From positions 1 to 15,479 of the forward strand of contig CAJGCK010000029.1 in NCBI GenBank assembly GCA_904501795.1: a DNA stretch of 15,479 nucleotides. The letters are read 5' to 3'. The position numbers and the translations under genes are program-made. Shown here piece by piece: positions 5,003 to 13,569 of the stretch (its first letter is position 1; every line of letters starts with the position of its first letter). The notes under the pieces were generated by a model. It was given only the letters and a program-made list of their open reading frames with translations. It did not search any database and was not told the DNA's origin. This DNA comes from an uncultured Clostridia bacterium (GTDB lineage: Bacteria > Bacillota > Clostridia > Christensenellales > Borkfalkiaceae).

Positions 5003-6076
5003 TTAACCATTATAAATATAACTTTTAGTAACATGGTCTGAAATATCATACACTGCACGATAAGTTTTACTTTGCTCGCCACTTTCAGTTAAAATGGTTA
5101 TTATTACGGTGCTATTTGTCATCTCGACAGTTGTAAAAATTACAGGATAGTATTTTTCGCCGTTATAGTAATACCCCGAGCATGAAACTACGGGAAGAAT
5201 ATCTTCGGTTAAACCATCCAATAATCCAAGAAGTGAATTATATTTTTCGTTGGTTTCGTTCGTAAAACTAAATCGTACCTTGATACTACTTGTAGTATCG
5301 TCTTCTTCGGCTGTACCATTCGTTATTTCTATTAAAATATTGTGTCTATACACGGTAGCGTCTATATTAATTGCTTCATTGAACGCTTCGTCTATTTTTT
5401 CTTGAACGTAATATACGTTAACTACGTCTAACGGATTTGAAGGTCTAATTATAACATTCCCTTCTTGAACGCCAACCTTAAAATAACCATTATTATCTCT
5501 TACGGGCACCACGCCTTCTGCAGTAGATATCGAGCATTCGGTTAACGTTTGATTGCCGTTTTTGTCAACGGAATAAAGCATTGTTTTACCCGAAACTCCA
5601 CTTTCTATATCGCGCTTTTCAGTTTGTAATTGTTCACATTGTGATTGTATTTGAGAAATGTTATTTATTATTTCTCCATAAACGTCGTCTGGTTCTTCTT
5701 CTAGTGGTGGCACGCCCTTTTCTACTGTAAACACGTTGCTTGCGGTGGCTATTTTTTCTCCGCTATCAGTATATGCGTAAAACTGAACGGTTACCGCGCC
5801 CGACTGTTCGGTTATAACGGAAGGGATTTCGTAAGACCACATATTGAATACGTTTCCGTTTTCATCTACTACCTTGTCTAGTCCGTTTTCGGTAAGAAGT
5901 TTCATCTCTCTCATACCACTAACCGTTTTATCGGGCAGTTCGAAAGACACCGTTATTACGTTTGTTTTTGATAACGGGCATACGAAATACACTGTGTTTG
6001 CTCTATTAGAGCCTTGATATACTTTCTCAGACACGCCCTTTATTGCGTTGCCCGAGCCGTCAAAATAAAAAATCAT
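5003..6076 (-). CDS. Phage tail/baseplate-like protein, solitary
   Basis: The 357-residue protein has the build of a Firmicutes phage upper-baseplate or tail-fibre component. An N-terminal beta-rich domain (about 1-118) closes with NVFTVEKGVPP, a pattern I associate with such tail proteins. It is followed by an acidic linker, a short coiled coil (about 131-157, DDVYGEIINNISQIQSQCEQL), a middle region (165-230) with VVNVYYVQEKIDEAF, and a beta-rich C-terminal domain (235-357). There is no signal peptide or membrane segment. No other phage genes (terminase, capsid, lysin, integrase) lie near it. An AAAGGAG site ends 11 nt before the ATG, slightly far. A plausible promoter lies just upstream and terminators flank it on both sides, so it is a stand-alone unit. 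It may be a prophage relic, part of a dispersed tail-like particle, or a domesticated protein. The family assignment is from pattern memory, not a search. Confidence 0.55.
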   Translation of the reverse strand: MIFYFDGSGNAIKGVSEKVYQGSNRANTVYFVCPLSKTNVITVSFELPDKTVSGMREMKLLTENGLDKVVDENGNVFNMWSYEIPSVITEQSGAVTVQFYAYTDSGEKIATASNVFTVEKGVPPLEEEPDDVYGEIINNISQIQSQCEQLQTEKRDIESGVSGKTMLYSVDKNGNQTLTECSISTAEGVVPVRDNNGYFKVGVQEGNVIIRPSNPLDVVNVYYVQEKIDEAFNEAINIDATVYRHNILIEITNGTAEEDDTTSSIKVRFSFTNETNEKYNSLLGLLDGLTEDILPVVSCSGYYYNGEKYYPVIFTTVEMTNSTVIITILTESGEQSKTYRAVYDISDHVTKSYIYNG

Positions 6077-6103
6077 TTTGGTTTTTTCTCCTTTTTTTAG
6101 TTA

Positions 6104-6131
6104 ATTTAACCACACGATTTTTATTTTTCAA
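6104..6131 (-). promoter_or_regulatory. Promoter of the phage-tail-like gene
   Basis: On the minus strand TTGAAA (6131-6126), a 16-bp spacer and an extended -10 (TGG just before TTAAAT at 6109-6104) form a plausible promoter. The start would be near 6097, giving a short leader that includes the AAAGGAG site. A 17-bp reading with TAAATT as the -10 box is equally possible. Confidence 0.5.
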
Positions 6132-6153
6132 GACTTTAATGACAAAAATTTAC

Positions 6154-6194
6154 AAAAAAAATTCCGCGCTCGCTTATTTTTTTGCGAGTGCGGA
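6154..6194 (-). terminator. Terminator of the arginine operon
   Basis: Read on the minus strand, an 11-pair GC-rich stem (6184-6194 with 6163-6173, one G-T pair, A/T loop of 10) is followed by eight T residues (plus-strand A6154-A6161). It begins six bases past the SDR stop codon and so closes the arg operon. Confidence 0.85.
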
Positions 6195-6199
6195 GTTAT

Positions 6200-6928
6200 T
6201 TATACTAAAAATGGGGTTTTATTTACTCGGTGAACGATTATTTCATCTATAACCGCGTTGCCACGGTTCTTTAATAAGAACGCAACTATATCGGCAATCT
6301 CTTGCGGAGCAATCATACCTTCACCCGTTAGGTCAGGACGAGAAATCTTTATCATATCGGTGAACACTCCACCAGGCGATATTGCGTGTGTGCGTATATT
6401 TTCTTTATACACTTCGCTCGCTAGTGCTTTTGTAAAACCGAGCAAAGCGTGTTTTGACGCCGTATACGCGCTTTGGTTTTCGTAACCTGCGTGCGACACC
6501 ACCGAACATATATTAATTATGCTAGCCCTATTAGATTTTTTTAAGTACGGCAACGATTTTTGGCACAATATATACGGCACTCTAAAATTTATCGCCATTA
6601 TTTTATCTAGCGTTTCTATCGCCGTTGTTTCAACACTTTCGTTAAAAGCAAGACCCGCGTTGTTGATTAGAACGTCTATTCCGCCCGTTTTGGCTACCGC
6701 CTTTTCAAAATTTTCAAAAAGTGCGGTATCGTCAGTTAGGTTAAACGAAAAATATTCGCATTTCCCACCGATGCTTAAAATCGCATTTTTCGTTGCTTCA
6801 AGTTTTGCTTTGTTATTACCGCCGAACAAAATAATTTCAGCGCCTTCTTTGGCAAGCGTTAGGGCGATTTCTCTACCTATTCCGCCACTGCCACCCGTTA
6901 AAAAAACCTTTCTATTTTCTAAAAACAT
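6200..6928 (-). CDS. Short-chain dehydrogenase/reductase (SDR), last gene of the arg operon
   Basis: The 242-residue product is a classical SDR: TGGSGGIG cofactor loop (residues 11-18), NNAG (89-92), and the catalytic S142, Y155 and K159 in the YTASK motif, ending with a region resembling FabG-type reductases. It should use NAD(P)H to reduce or oxidise a carbonyl or alcohol; the substrate cannot be read from sequence. The ATG at 6928 is chosen because GGTGAG inside the argF stop region gives a ribosome binding site at proper spacing. A GTG at 6937 overlapping the argF stop is the alternative. Either way it is coupled to argF and precedes the operon terminator. No step of arginine synthesis needs an extra SDR, so its presence may be simple hitch-hiking or an unrecognised linked reaction. 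Confidence 0.88.
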   Translation of the reverse strand: MFLENRKVFLTGGSGGIGREIALTLAKEGAEIILFGGNNKAKLEATKNAILSIGGKCEYFSFNLTDDTALFENFEKAVAKTGGIDVLINNAGLAFNESVETTAIETLDKIMAINFRVPYILCQKSLPYLKKSNRASIINICSVVSHAGYENQSAYTASKHALLGFTKALASEVYKENIRTHAISPGGVFTDMIKISRPDLTGEGMIAPQEIADIVAFLLKNRGNAVIDEIIVHRVNKTPFLV

Positions 6929-6929
6929 T

Positions 6930-7922
6930 TTACTCACCGTATAAAGTTGCTTTCATAACGGCTTTTATGGTGTGCATTCTATTCTCAGCTTGATCGAACA
7001 CTATTGATTGCTCGCTCTCGAACACTTCGTCCGTTACTTCCATAGCAGAAATATTGAATTTTTGTTCTATTTGTTTGCCAATAGTCGTACCTAAATCGTG
7101 AAAAGCGGGCAAACAGTGCATAAACACGCAAGATTTTTTTGCGTTCTTCATTAGTTTTGCGTTTACTTGATATGGCAATAATTTTGCAATACGCTCTTCC
7201 CAAACACTATCCGGCTCGCCCATAGAAACCCAAACGTCCGTATATATAACGTCGGCGTTTTTAGTTGCTAAATTGGGGTTTGAAATAAATTCTAATTTAG
7301 CGCCCGTTTCGTTTGCTATTTTTAAGCATTCATTTACTAAATCTTCGTTAGGGAAATATTCTTTCGGTGCGCACGCAACGAAGTGCATACCCATTTTTGC
7401 GCAACCAACCATTAGAGAATTACCCATATTGTATCGCGCATCACCCATATAAACGAGTTTTTTGCCCGAAAGAGCGCCAAGTTTTTCTTTTATAGTTAAA
7501 AAGTCTGCAAGTATTTGCGTGGGGTGAAACTCGTTGGTTAGCCCGTTCCAAACGGGAACGTTTGCATGCTTTGCAAGTTCTTCAACAATTTCTTGACCGT
7601 AACCACGGTATTCTATCCCGTCGTAAAGTCTGCCAAGAACACGCGCGGTATCGGCGATACTTTCTTTCTTGCCGATTTGAGAGCCACTAGGATCTAAATA
7701 AGTGGTCGTCATGCCTAAATCCGAGCAAGCCACTTCAAAACTGCAACGCGTTCTCGTACTCGTTTTTTCAAAGATGAGAGCCACCGACTTGCCTTGCAAA
7801 ACCCTATGTGGTATGTTTTGCTTTTTTTGTAGTTTAAGCGTGCTTGCCATATTTATTAAATAGTTAATTTCTTCGGGTGAAAAATCTAAAAGTTTAAGAA
7901 AATTTTTGCCTTTTAAATTCAT
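6930..7922 (-). CDS. argF: Ornithine carbamoyltransferase
   Basis: This cytoplasmic enzyme joins carbamoyl phosphate to ornithine to make citrulline. The 330-residue protein has the full signature set: STRTR for carbamoyl phosphate (residues 55-59, in FEKTSTRTR), HPTQ (133-136), the ornithine-binding SMG loop (233-235) and HCLP (269-272). Its length is normal for the family. The ATG at 7922 starts 2 nt after the argD stop, with an AAAGGAG site made from the last argD codons, so translation is coupled. It could in principle work in the reverse, arginine-degrading direction, but the biosynthetic operon and the lack of arcA or arcC argue for synthesis. Confidence 0.96.
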   Translation of the reverse strand: MNLKGKNFLKLLDFSPEEINYLINMASTLKLQKKQNIPHRVLQGKSVALIFEKTSTRTRCSFEVACSDLGMTTTYLDPSGSQIGKKESIADTARVLGRLYDGIEYRGYGQEIVEELAKHANVPVWNGLTNEFHPTQILADFLTIKEKLGALSGKKLVYMGDARYNMGNSLMVGCAKMGMHFVACAPKEYFPNEDLVNECLKIANETGAKLEFISNPNLATKNADVIYTDVWVSMGEPDSVWEERIAKLLPYQVNAKLMKNAKKSCVFMHCLPAFHDLGTTIGKQIEQKFNISAMEVTDEVFESEQSIVFDQAENRMHTIKAVMKATLYGE

Positions 7923-7924
7923 TT

Positions 7925-9091
7925 TTACTCCTTTCCTATTACTTCTTTTATAACGTTAATTGCCTTTTCTAATTGTTTTTGTGAAATATTTAGCGCGGGT
8001 AATAATCTTATTTTATCCTTTGCCGTAAGGCACAAAACACCCCTTTGTAAACACTCGTTTACTACCGTTCTTGCATCTTTTTCGGTTTTAATACCTATCA
8101 TAAGCCCTTTTCCCGTTACCGAAACTACGCCTTTTGCATCTTTCAATGAATTAAATATATATTGACTCTTTTTATTGACGTTATCTAAAAACGTTTCGTT
8201 TAGTTCGCCCAAAACCGCTAGCGCGCCTGCACATGCAACGGGGTTTCCACCATAGGTTGAACCGTGATCGCCAAACGAGAGAGTTTTTTCTACCTTTTCG
8301 CCCATTATACAAGCACCGATAGGCAATCCACCGCCTAAGCCTTTTGCCGTAGTTACAACGTCTGGCAAAATGCCGTAATGCATATAAGAATATAATTTAC
8401 CCGTTCTTCCATTGCCCGTTTGAACTTCATCTACGACAAGCAAAATATCCTTTTCTTTGCAAAGTTTGTCTATTTTAGTAACGAAATCTTGCTCTAGCGC
8501 AACTACTCCGCCTTCGCCCTGAACGAGTTCTATCATTATAGCAACGGTATTTTTGTTAACTAGCGCTTTTACACTTTCAAAATCATTTGCGTTAGCGTAT
8601 GAAAAGCCTTCAGTCAGCGGAGTGAAATCTTTATGAAAACAGTCTTGTCCCGTTGCCGACAACGTGGTTATCGTCCTGCCGTGAAAACTGTTTTTAAGCG
8701 TTATTATATTGAACGCGGTTACGCCCTTTTTCTCCACACCGTATTTACGGCACACTTTAATGGCGCATTCGTTGGCTTCTGCACCAGAGTTAGAAAAGAA
8801 TACTTTTTTTAGCCCCGTTCTCTCCACTAACGTTTTAGCAAGAAGAGCGCAAGGCTCACTGTAATACAAGTTAGACACGTGTTGAAAACGGTTTATTTGG
8901 CTTTTCACCGCCTTTTTCCATTTGCGATTAGCAGTGCCAAGCGCCGTTACGCCTATCCCCGTGCCCATATCTATATATTTTTTTCCGTTTACGTCCTTTA
9001 ACGTAGAGCCTTTTCCGCTTACTATTTGAACGGGAAAGCGCGCGTAGGTGTTTGCGACGTATTCTTTATCTATTAAAAAAACGTTGTCCAT
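7925..9091 (-). CDS. argD: Acetylornithine aminotransferase
   Basis: This PLP enzyme transfers the amino group of glutamate to N-acetylglutamate semialdehyde, giving N-acetylornithine. The 388-residue class III aminotransferase shows NSGAEANE (101-108) for cofactor phosphate binding, DEVQTGNGRTG from D221, and the Schiff-base lysine K250 in TTAKGLGGG. The start codon shares one base with the argB stop (TAATG), and an AAAGGTGA ribosome binding site lies in the end of argB. Members may also act on succinyl-diaminopimelate in lysine synthesis, which sequence alone cannot exclude. Confidence 0.95.
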   Translation of the reverse strand: MDNVFLIDKEYVANTYARFPVQIVSGKGSTLKDVNGKKYIDMGTGIGVTALGTANRKWKKAVKSQINRFQHVSNLYYSEPCALLAKTLVERTGLKKVFFSNSGAEANECAIKVCRKYGVEKKGVTAFNIITLKNSFHGRTITTLSATGQDCFHKDFTPLTEGFSYANANDFESVKALVNKNTVAIMIELVQGEGGVVALEQDFVTKIDKLCKEKDILLVVDEVQTGNGRTGKLYSYMHYGILPDVVTTAKGLGGGLPIGACIMGEKVEKTLSFGDHGSTYGGNPVACAGALAVLGELNETFLDNVNKKSQYIFNSLKDAKGVVSVTGKGLMIGIKTEKDARTVVNECLQRGVLCLTAKDKIRLLPALNISQKQLEKAINVIKEVIGKE

Positions 9092-9957
9092 TATTCGTCA
9101 CCTTTAACGAGAGTACCCGCACCTTCGTCGGTTAACGTTTCCATTAAAACGGCGTGCGGTACACGACCGTCTAGAATAACCACTTGTTTAACACCGTGGT
9201 TGATGGCTTCTATACAACAATCTACTTTTGGTATCATTCCACCACTTATCACGCCGTCTTTGTAAAGTTGCTTAGCTTCTTTCACGGTTAACTGAGAAAT
9301 AAGCGTCGAAGCGTCGTCTTTATCTCTTAATATTCCGTCAATGTCCGTCATCATAATTAGACTTTCCGCACCGAGTGCGCCCGCTAGATACGCGGCTGCC
9401 GTGTCGCCGTTGATGTTATACGTATTGCCTTCGGCGTCACAACCGATAGTGCTTACTACGGGAATATAGCCCTTTTCAAGCAATACTTCAACGGGGCGAA
9501 TATTTACCTTTTCTATCTTGCCGACGTAACCTAAACGGCTATCTTTCATACTGCATTCTATAAGTTTGCCGTCCGCGCCCGAAATGCCCATCGCCATTCC
9601 GCCTTTTTTGCCCAAAAACTTAACGAGCGATTTATTTATTTTCCCCGCTAAAACCATTTGAACTATGTCTACAGTTTCTTTATCAGTAACTCTTAGCCCG
9701 TCGACAAACTGAGCCTTTTTGCCGAGTTTATTCATCATTTCTGAAATTTCAGGACCACCACCGTGTACGAGAACTACTTTAACGCCTATTAACGACAACA
9801 ACACTATGTCTTCCATTACGTGTTCTTCAAGCGTCTCGTTTACCATAGCGTTCCCGCCGTATTTAACAACTATAATCTTGCCGTTATAGTGTTGTATGTA
9901 AGGTAGCGCCTGCGTTAGTATTTCCGCGCGGAACGCGTTCGTTATATTTTTATCCAT
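9091..9957 (-). CDS. argB: Acetylglutamate kinase
   Basis: This enzyme phosphorylates N-acetylglutamate, the usual control point of the cyclic arginine pathway. The 288-residue amino-acid-kinase-fold protein has KYGGNAM (32-38), the HGGGPE loop (65-70), INGDTAAAYLAGAL and TDIDGI for substrate and ATP binding, and GGMIPK near the C-terminal third. It carries an N-terminal helix of about 25 residues before the first strand and a C-terminal GAGT motif. These features are known from arginine-inhibited hexameric kinases and absent from E. coli NAGK, so feedback inhibition by arginine is likely. The ATG at 9957 has AAGGAG about 12 nt upstream, a rather long spacing. The gap to argJ is 19 nt, and the gene end overlaps argD by one base. 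Confidence 0.96.
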   Translation of the reverse strand: MDKNITNAFRAEILTQALPYIQHYNGKIIVVKYGGNAMVNETLEEHVMEDIVLLSLIGVKVVLVHGGGPEISEMMNKLGKKAQFVDGLRVTDKETVDIVQMVLAGKINKSLVKFLGKKGGMAMGISGADGKLIECSMKDSRLGYVGKIEKVNIRPVEVLLEKGYIPVVSTIGCDAEGNTYNINGDTAAAYLAGALGAESLIMMTDIDGILRDKDDASTLISQLTVKEAKQLYKDGVISGGMIPKVDCCIEAINHGVKQVVILDGRVPHAVLMETLTDEGAGTLVKGDE

Positions 9958-9976
9958 ATCTATCTTTTACTCCTTT

Positions 9977-11191
9977 TTAAGTGCGATAGTCTCCGTTTAT
10001 TTTAACGTAATCGTAAGTTAAATCACAACCCCAAGCGGTTGATTCTTCTATTCCGTCGTTTAAGTTTACGTTTATTATTATTTCTTTTGCGCCGAGAACT
10101 TTTTTCGCTTTATCTTCACTAAAATCTATCCCGCTACCGTTTTTGCAAACGGCAACTTCGCCGTTTTCGGATATAAAACTAACGTCTATCTTATTAACGC
10201 TAACGTTTGCTCCGCTATACCCTATTGCGCACAAAACTCTGCCCCAGTTAGCATCTTCACCGAACATTGCCGCTTTTAATAGGCTAGAACATATAACGCT
10301 TTTGGCAACTTTTTTCGCCGTTTCTTTATCCTTAGCGCCACGAACGGCACATTCAAGGAGTTTGGTTGCGCCTTCGCCGTCGCCCGCAATCATTTTACAA
10401 AGCGCAACGGTTACCGTGTTTAACGCTTTCATAAACACTGCATAGCTTTCGTTCTTTTCGGTAATCTCGGTATTGTTTGCCATGCCGTTTGCAAGTAGCA
10501 CCACCATGTCGTTAGTAGAAGTGTCCCCGTCTATACTAACCATATTAAACGTTTCTTGCACGTCGGTAGAAATTGCTTCTTTTAACATTTGTGACGAAAT
10601 CTTAACGTCGGTAGTTATGAACACTAGCATGGTTGCAAGGTTGGGGTGTATCATACCGCTTCCCTTTGCCATACCGCCTATGGTACACTGTTTTCCGTCT
10701 ATTTCAAAGGTTACGGCAACCTGCTTTTTAACCGTATCCGTAGTTAAAATTGCTTCGGACGCAAGTTCTTCACCTTCTTTCGAAAGCCCCTTAACAAGCG
10801 ACGGAATTCCCTCTTCGAACGGTTTTATTGAAAGTTGTTGACCTATAACGCCGGTTGATGCCACCACCACGTCGTCACTTGCAATAGACAACTCTTTGGA
10901 TAAAAGCGCGCAAGTTTGGTTTGCAATTTCTTCTCCGTTAGCGTTACAAGTGTTTGCGTTACCACTGTTTATAATAACCGCTTGCGCGTAACCGTTTTTT
11001 ATGTTTTGCGCCGTTACCGTAAGTGGCGCGCCCTTAACTAAGTTGGTTGTATATACTGCCGAGCACGAGCACTTTTCTTGGCTATATATCAACGCTAAAT
11101 CGCGTTTGGTGTGGTTTTTGCGTATTCCGCAATGTATTCCGTTTGCCGTAAATCCTTTTGGAGCACAAACTCCGCCTTTTATTATTTCCAT
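9977..11191 (-). CDS. argJ: Glutamate N-acetyltransferase / amino-acid N-acetyltransferase (ArgJ)
   Basis: ArgJ moves the acetyl group from N-acetylornithine to glutamate, recycling it; many versions also make acetylglutamate from acetyl-CoA. The 404-residue proenzyme contains the oxyanion-hole TG (113-114) in STGVIGQ and the self-cleavage site HPNLA/TMLVF, where T187 becomes the N-terminal nucleophile of the beta chain. The C-terminal domain ends in TYDYVKINGDYRT, as expected. No separate argA or argE is present, consistent with the cyclic pathway; whether it is mono- or bifunctional cannot be decided from motifs. The ATG at 11191 has an AGGGAGA site six bases upstream and starts 10 nt after argC. 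Confidence 0.95.
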   Translation of the reverse strand: MEIIKGGVCAPKGFTANGIHCGIRKNHTKRDLALIYSQEKCSCSAVYTTNLVKGAPLTVTAQNIKNGYAQAVIINSGNANTCNANGEEIANQTCALLSKELSIASDDVVVASTGVIGQQLSIKPFEEGIPSLVKGLSKEGEELASEAILTTDTVKKQVAVTFEIDGKQCTIGGMAKGSGMIHPNLATMLVFITTDVKISSQMLKEAISTDVQETFNMVSIDGDTSTNDMVVLLANGMANNTEITEKNESYAVFMKALNTVTVALCKMIAGDGEGATKLLECAVRGAKDKETAKKVAKSVICSSLLKAAMFGEDANWGRVLCAIGYSGANVSVNKIDVSFISENGEVAVCKNGSGIDFSEDKAKKVLGAKEIIINVNLNDGIEESTAWGCDLTYDYVKINGDYRT

Positions 11192-11201
11192 TATAGTCTC
11201 C

Positions 11202-12122
11202 CTAAATATTCAGCCCTTTGGTTTCGTTTATGCCAAGCAACACGTTCATGTTTTGTATTGCCGAACCCGAAGCGCCTTTGCCTAAATTATCAAATCGTGA
11301 TACCAACAGTATCCTTTCTTCGTTTCCGTAAACGGAAAGCGTCATATCGTCTTTGCCCTTTCTAGAACAAGCGGACAAAAACCCACCTTCGTCGTCGTTA
11401 ACAAATTTTACTACCCCGTCGGTATATTTGTTTTTATATATTTCAATCACGTCGTCCAAACTGCCTTTTAACTGGCTTTTGAATAACGGAACGGTAACTT
11501 CCATACCGCAATCAAAAGGCGCTACTATCGGGCAAAAACACGGCTTGTTTTCTAGTCCTGTTACGTGAGCCATCTCTTTAAGATGTTTATGTTGTTGACC
11601 TAACGCGTATTGACGGGGTGCGGACAATAGTTCGCTTCGACAAGGCGAGACGTATTCTTCTATCATCTTTTTTCCACCGCCGGTATATCCCGTTAGAGAA
11701 AAACAAGTCAGTTTTTCTGTCCCGTCAATCAGTTTGTTTTCTACAAGCGGTTGTATAAGCGCAATAAATCCGCTTGCGTGACAGCCGGGGTTTGCAATCC
11801 TTTTTGACGTGCGGATTAGTTCACGGTTGTTAGATATTTCGGGAAAACCGTACACCCAACCGCCGTCCGTTCTAAACGCCGTAGACGTATCTATAACCGC
11901 AACGCTTTTGTTTTCTATCATAGAAACCGCTTCTATCGAAGCAACGTCAGGCAAACACAAAAACACGACGTCCGCACTATTTAACGCTTCTTTTCGAGCG
12001 GACAAGTCCTTTCTTAATTCTTCAGGAAGAATTAAAAGTTCAACGTCGTCTCTACCCGAAAGTCGCTCTTTAATTCTTAATCCGGTAGTGCCTGCACTAC
12101 CATCTACAAATACTTTTACCAT
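11202..12122 (-). CDS. argC: N-acetyl-gamma-glutamyl-phosphate reductase, short (type 2) form
   Basis: This enzyme reduces N-acetylglutamyl phosphate with NADPH to the semialdehyde. At 306 residues, and starting MVKVFVDGSAGTTGLRI, it belongs to the shorter ArgC group rather than the roughly 345-residue form familiar from Bacillus. The NADPH loop is GSAGTTG (8-14). C114 in NPGCHASG is the catalytic cysteine, and GYTGGGKKM follows as usual. The start overlaps the argH stop by one base (TAATG), and AAAGGTC in the end of argH is the ribosome binding site. The stop codon is TAG. Confidence 0.95.
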   Translation of the reverse strand: MVKVFVDGSAGTTGLRIKERLSGRDDVELLILPEELRKDLSARKEALNSADVVFLCLPDVASIEAVSMIENKSVAVIDTSTAFRTDGGWVYGFPEISNNRELIRTSKRIANPGCHASGFIALIQPLVENKLIDGTEKLTCFSLTGYTGGGKKMIEEYVSPCRSELLSAPRQYALGQQHKHLKEMAHVTGLENKPCFCPIVAPFDCGMEVTVPLFKSQLKGSLDDVIEIYKNKYTDGVVKFVNDDEGGFLSACSRKGKDDMTLSVYGNEERILLVSRFDNLGKGASGSAIQNMNVLLGINETKGLNI

Positions 12123-13495
12123 TATTTTATTTGACCTTTAACGTAATCTATTTGATGCTCAACGGAAGCAACCGAAGTTCCACCTTGTGAAATACGCTTA
12201 TTTACGCAAGTTTCTAAACTTATTTGTTCATAAACGTCGTCGTCAAACAGTGGACTAAATTTCTTGTAGTCTTCTATTTTAACGTTTTCTAATATCGTAC
12301 CTTTCTTTATGCATTCTGCAACGATTTGCCCAGAAATTTTATAAGCAGAACGGAAAGGCATGCCCTTTTTAACCAAGTAATCGGCAAGGTCGGTGGCGTT
12401 TATAAAGCCTTCTTGCGCCTTTTTCTTCATGTTTTCTTTTATCGCCTGCATTTCTTTAAGCATAGGAGTGAATACGTTTAAGCATGCGTTTACCGTTTCA
12501 AGCGAATCAAAAATGCCTTCTTTATCTTCTTGCATGTCTTTGTTATAAGCAAGCGGTAAACCTTTAAGCACCGTTAAAATACCCATTAGATTGCCGTAAA
12601 CCCTACCCGTTTTGCCACGGATCAATTCCGCCATGTCGGGATTTTTCTTTTGTGGCATTATCGACGAGCCCGTCGTAAAACTATCCGAAAGTTTTATAAA
12701 TTTAAACTCCCAACTCGACCACAATATTATTTCTTCGCAAAAACGTGATAAGTGCATCATAATTATGGCAACGTTACTTGCAAACTCAACGGCAAAATCT
12801 CTATCGGACACGCCGTCTATACTGTTTAAGCAAATAGAATTAAACCCTAATTGCTCTGCTTCATACTCCCTATCCGTTTCGTAAGTAGTACCCGCCAAAG
12901 CGCAACTACCTATAGGGCTAACGTTTATACGTTTAAGATTTTCGGTTAAACGTTCTCTATCGCGTAAAAACATCATGGCGTAAGATAGCAAATGGTGACC
13001 GAAAGTAATCGGTTGAGCGCGTTGCAAGTGAGTGTAGCCCGGCATTATAACGTCCTTGTACTCTTCCGCTTTGTCGGTTATAACCGTGATAAGCAAAACC
13101 AACTTTTTTATAAGCGTTTCAACCCCGTCTCTTAAATACATTCTAAAATCAAGTGCAACTTGGTCGTTCCTACTGCGCGCGGTATGAAGTTTTTTACCAA
13201 CTTCGCCCACCCTTTCGGTTAAAACGCGTTCGATAAACATATGAATATCTTCTTCGGTATAGTCTATTTTAAGCGACCCGTTTTCTATATCTTCTAAAAT
13301 TGCTTGTAAGTTAACGATAAGCGTTTCCGCCTCAGCTTTGGATATAATGTTCTTATGCCCAAGCATCATTGCGTGCGCTATGCTACCCTTAACGTCTTGG
13401 CTATACATTTTGCTATCTACTTTTATAGAAGAATTAAATTCGTCGGCTACTTTTTCGGTTTTACCGTCAGTAACGCCTGCCCACATCTTTGCCAT
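12122..13495 (-). CDS. argH: Argininosuccinate lyase
   Basis: The last enzyme of the pathway splits argininosuccinate into arginine and fumarate. The 457-residue protein has the fumarase/aspartase superfamily signature GSSIMPQKKNPD (276-287), with catalytic serine at 277 or 278 in the flexible loop, TARSRNDQ (105-112) and GYTHLQRAQP (153-162), whose H156 is the conserved active-site histidine. Length and motifs are normal. The start at 13495 has a GCGGAG site 5 nt upstream and lies 74 nt after argG, the only sizeable gap of the operon, which holds a strong hairpin. Confidence 0.96.
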   Translation of the reverse strand: MAKMWAGVTDGKTEKVADEFNSSIKVDSKMYSQDVKGSIAHAMMLGHKNIISKAEAETLIVNLQAILEDIENGSLKIDYTEEDIHMFIERVLTERVGEVGKKLHTARSRNDQVALDFRMYLRDGVETLIKKLVLLITVITDKAEEYKDVIMPGYTHLQRAQPITFGHHLLSYAMMFLRDRERLTENLKRINVSPIGSCALAGTTYETDREYEAEQLGFNSICLNSIDGVSDRDFAVEFASNVAIIMMHLSRFCEEIILWSSWEFKFIKLSDSFTTGSSIMPQKKNPDMAELIRGKTGRVYGNLMGILTVLKGLPLAYNKDMQEDKEGIFDSLETVNACLNVFTPMLKEMQAIKENMKKKAQEGFINATDLADYLVKKGMPFRSAYKISGQIVAECIKKGTILENVKIEDYKKFSPLFDDDVYEQISLETCVNKRISQGGTSVASVEHQIDYVKGQIK

Positions 13496-13510
13496 TTTTT
13501 CTCCGCTAAT

Positions 13511-13550
13511 AAATAAGAACTTGTCCTGCGATTGCAGGACAGCCTTATTT
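13511..13550 (-). other. Intercistronic hairpin between argG and argH
   Basis: A perfect 8-bp stem (13522-13529 with 13534-13541, loop GATT) sits inside a second 7-bp helix (13511-13517 with 13544-13550), giving a two-tier hairpin of 40 nt. On the transcribed strand it is followed by TTTATT and the argH ribosome binding site, without a true T-run. It is therefore more likely an RNA-stability or processing element, or a weak attenuator, than a full terminator. Confidence 0.6.
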
Positions 13551-13569
13551 TATTGTCTATTATTTTTTA

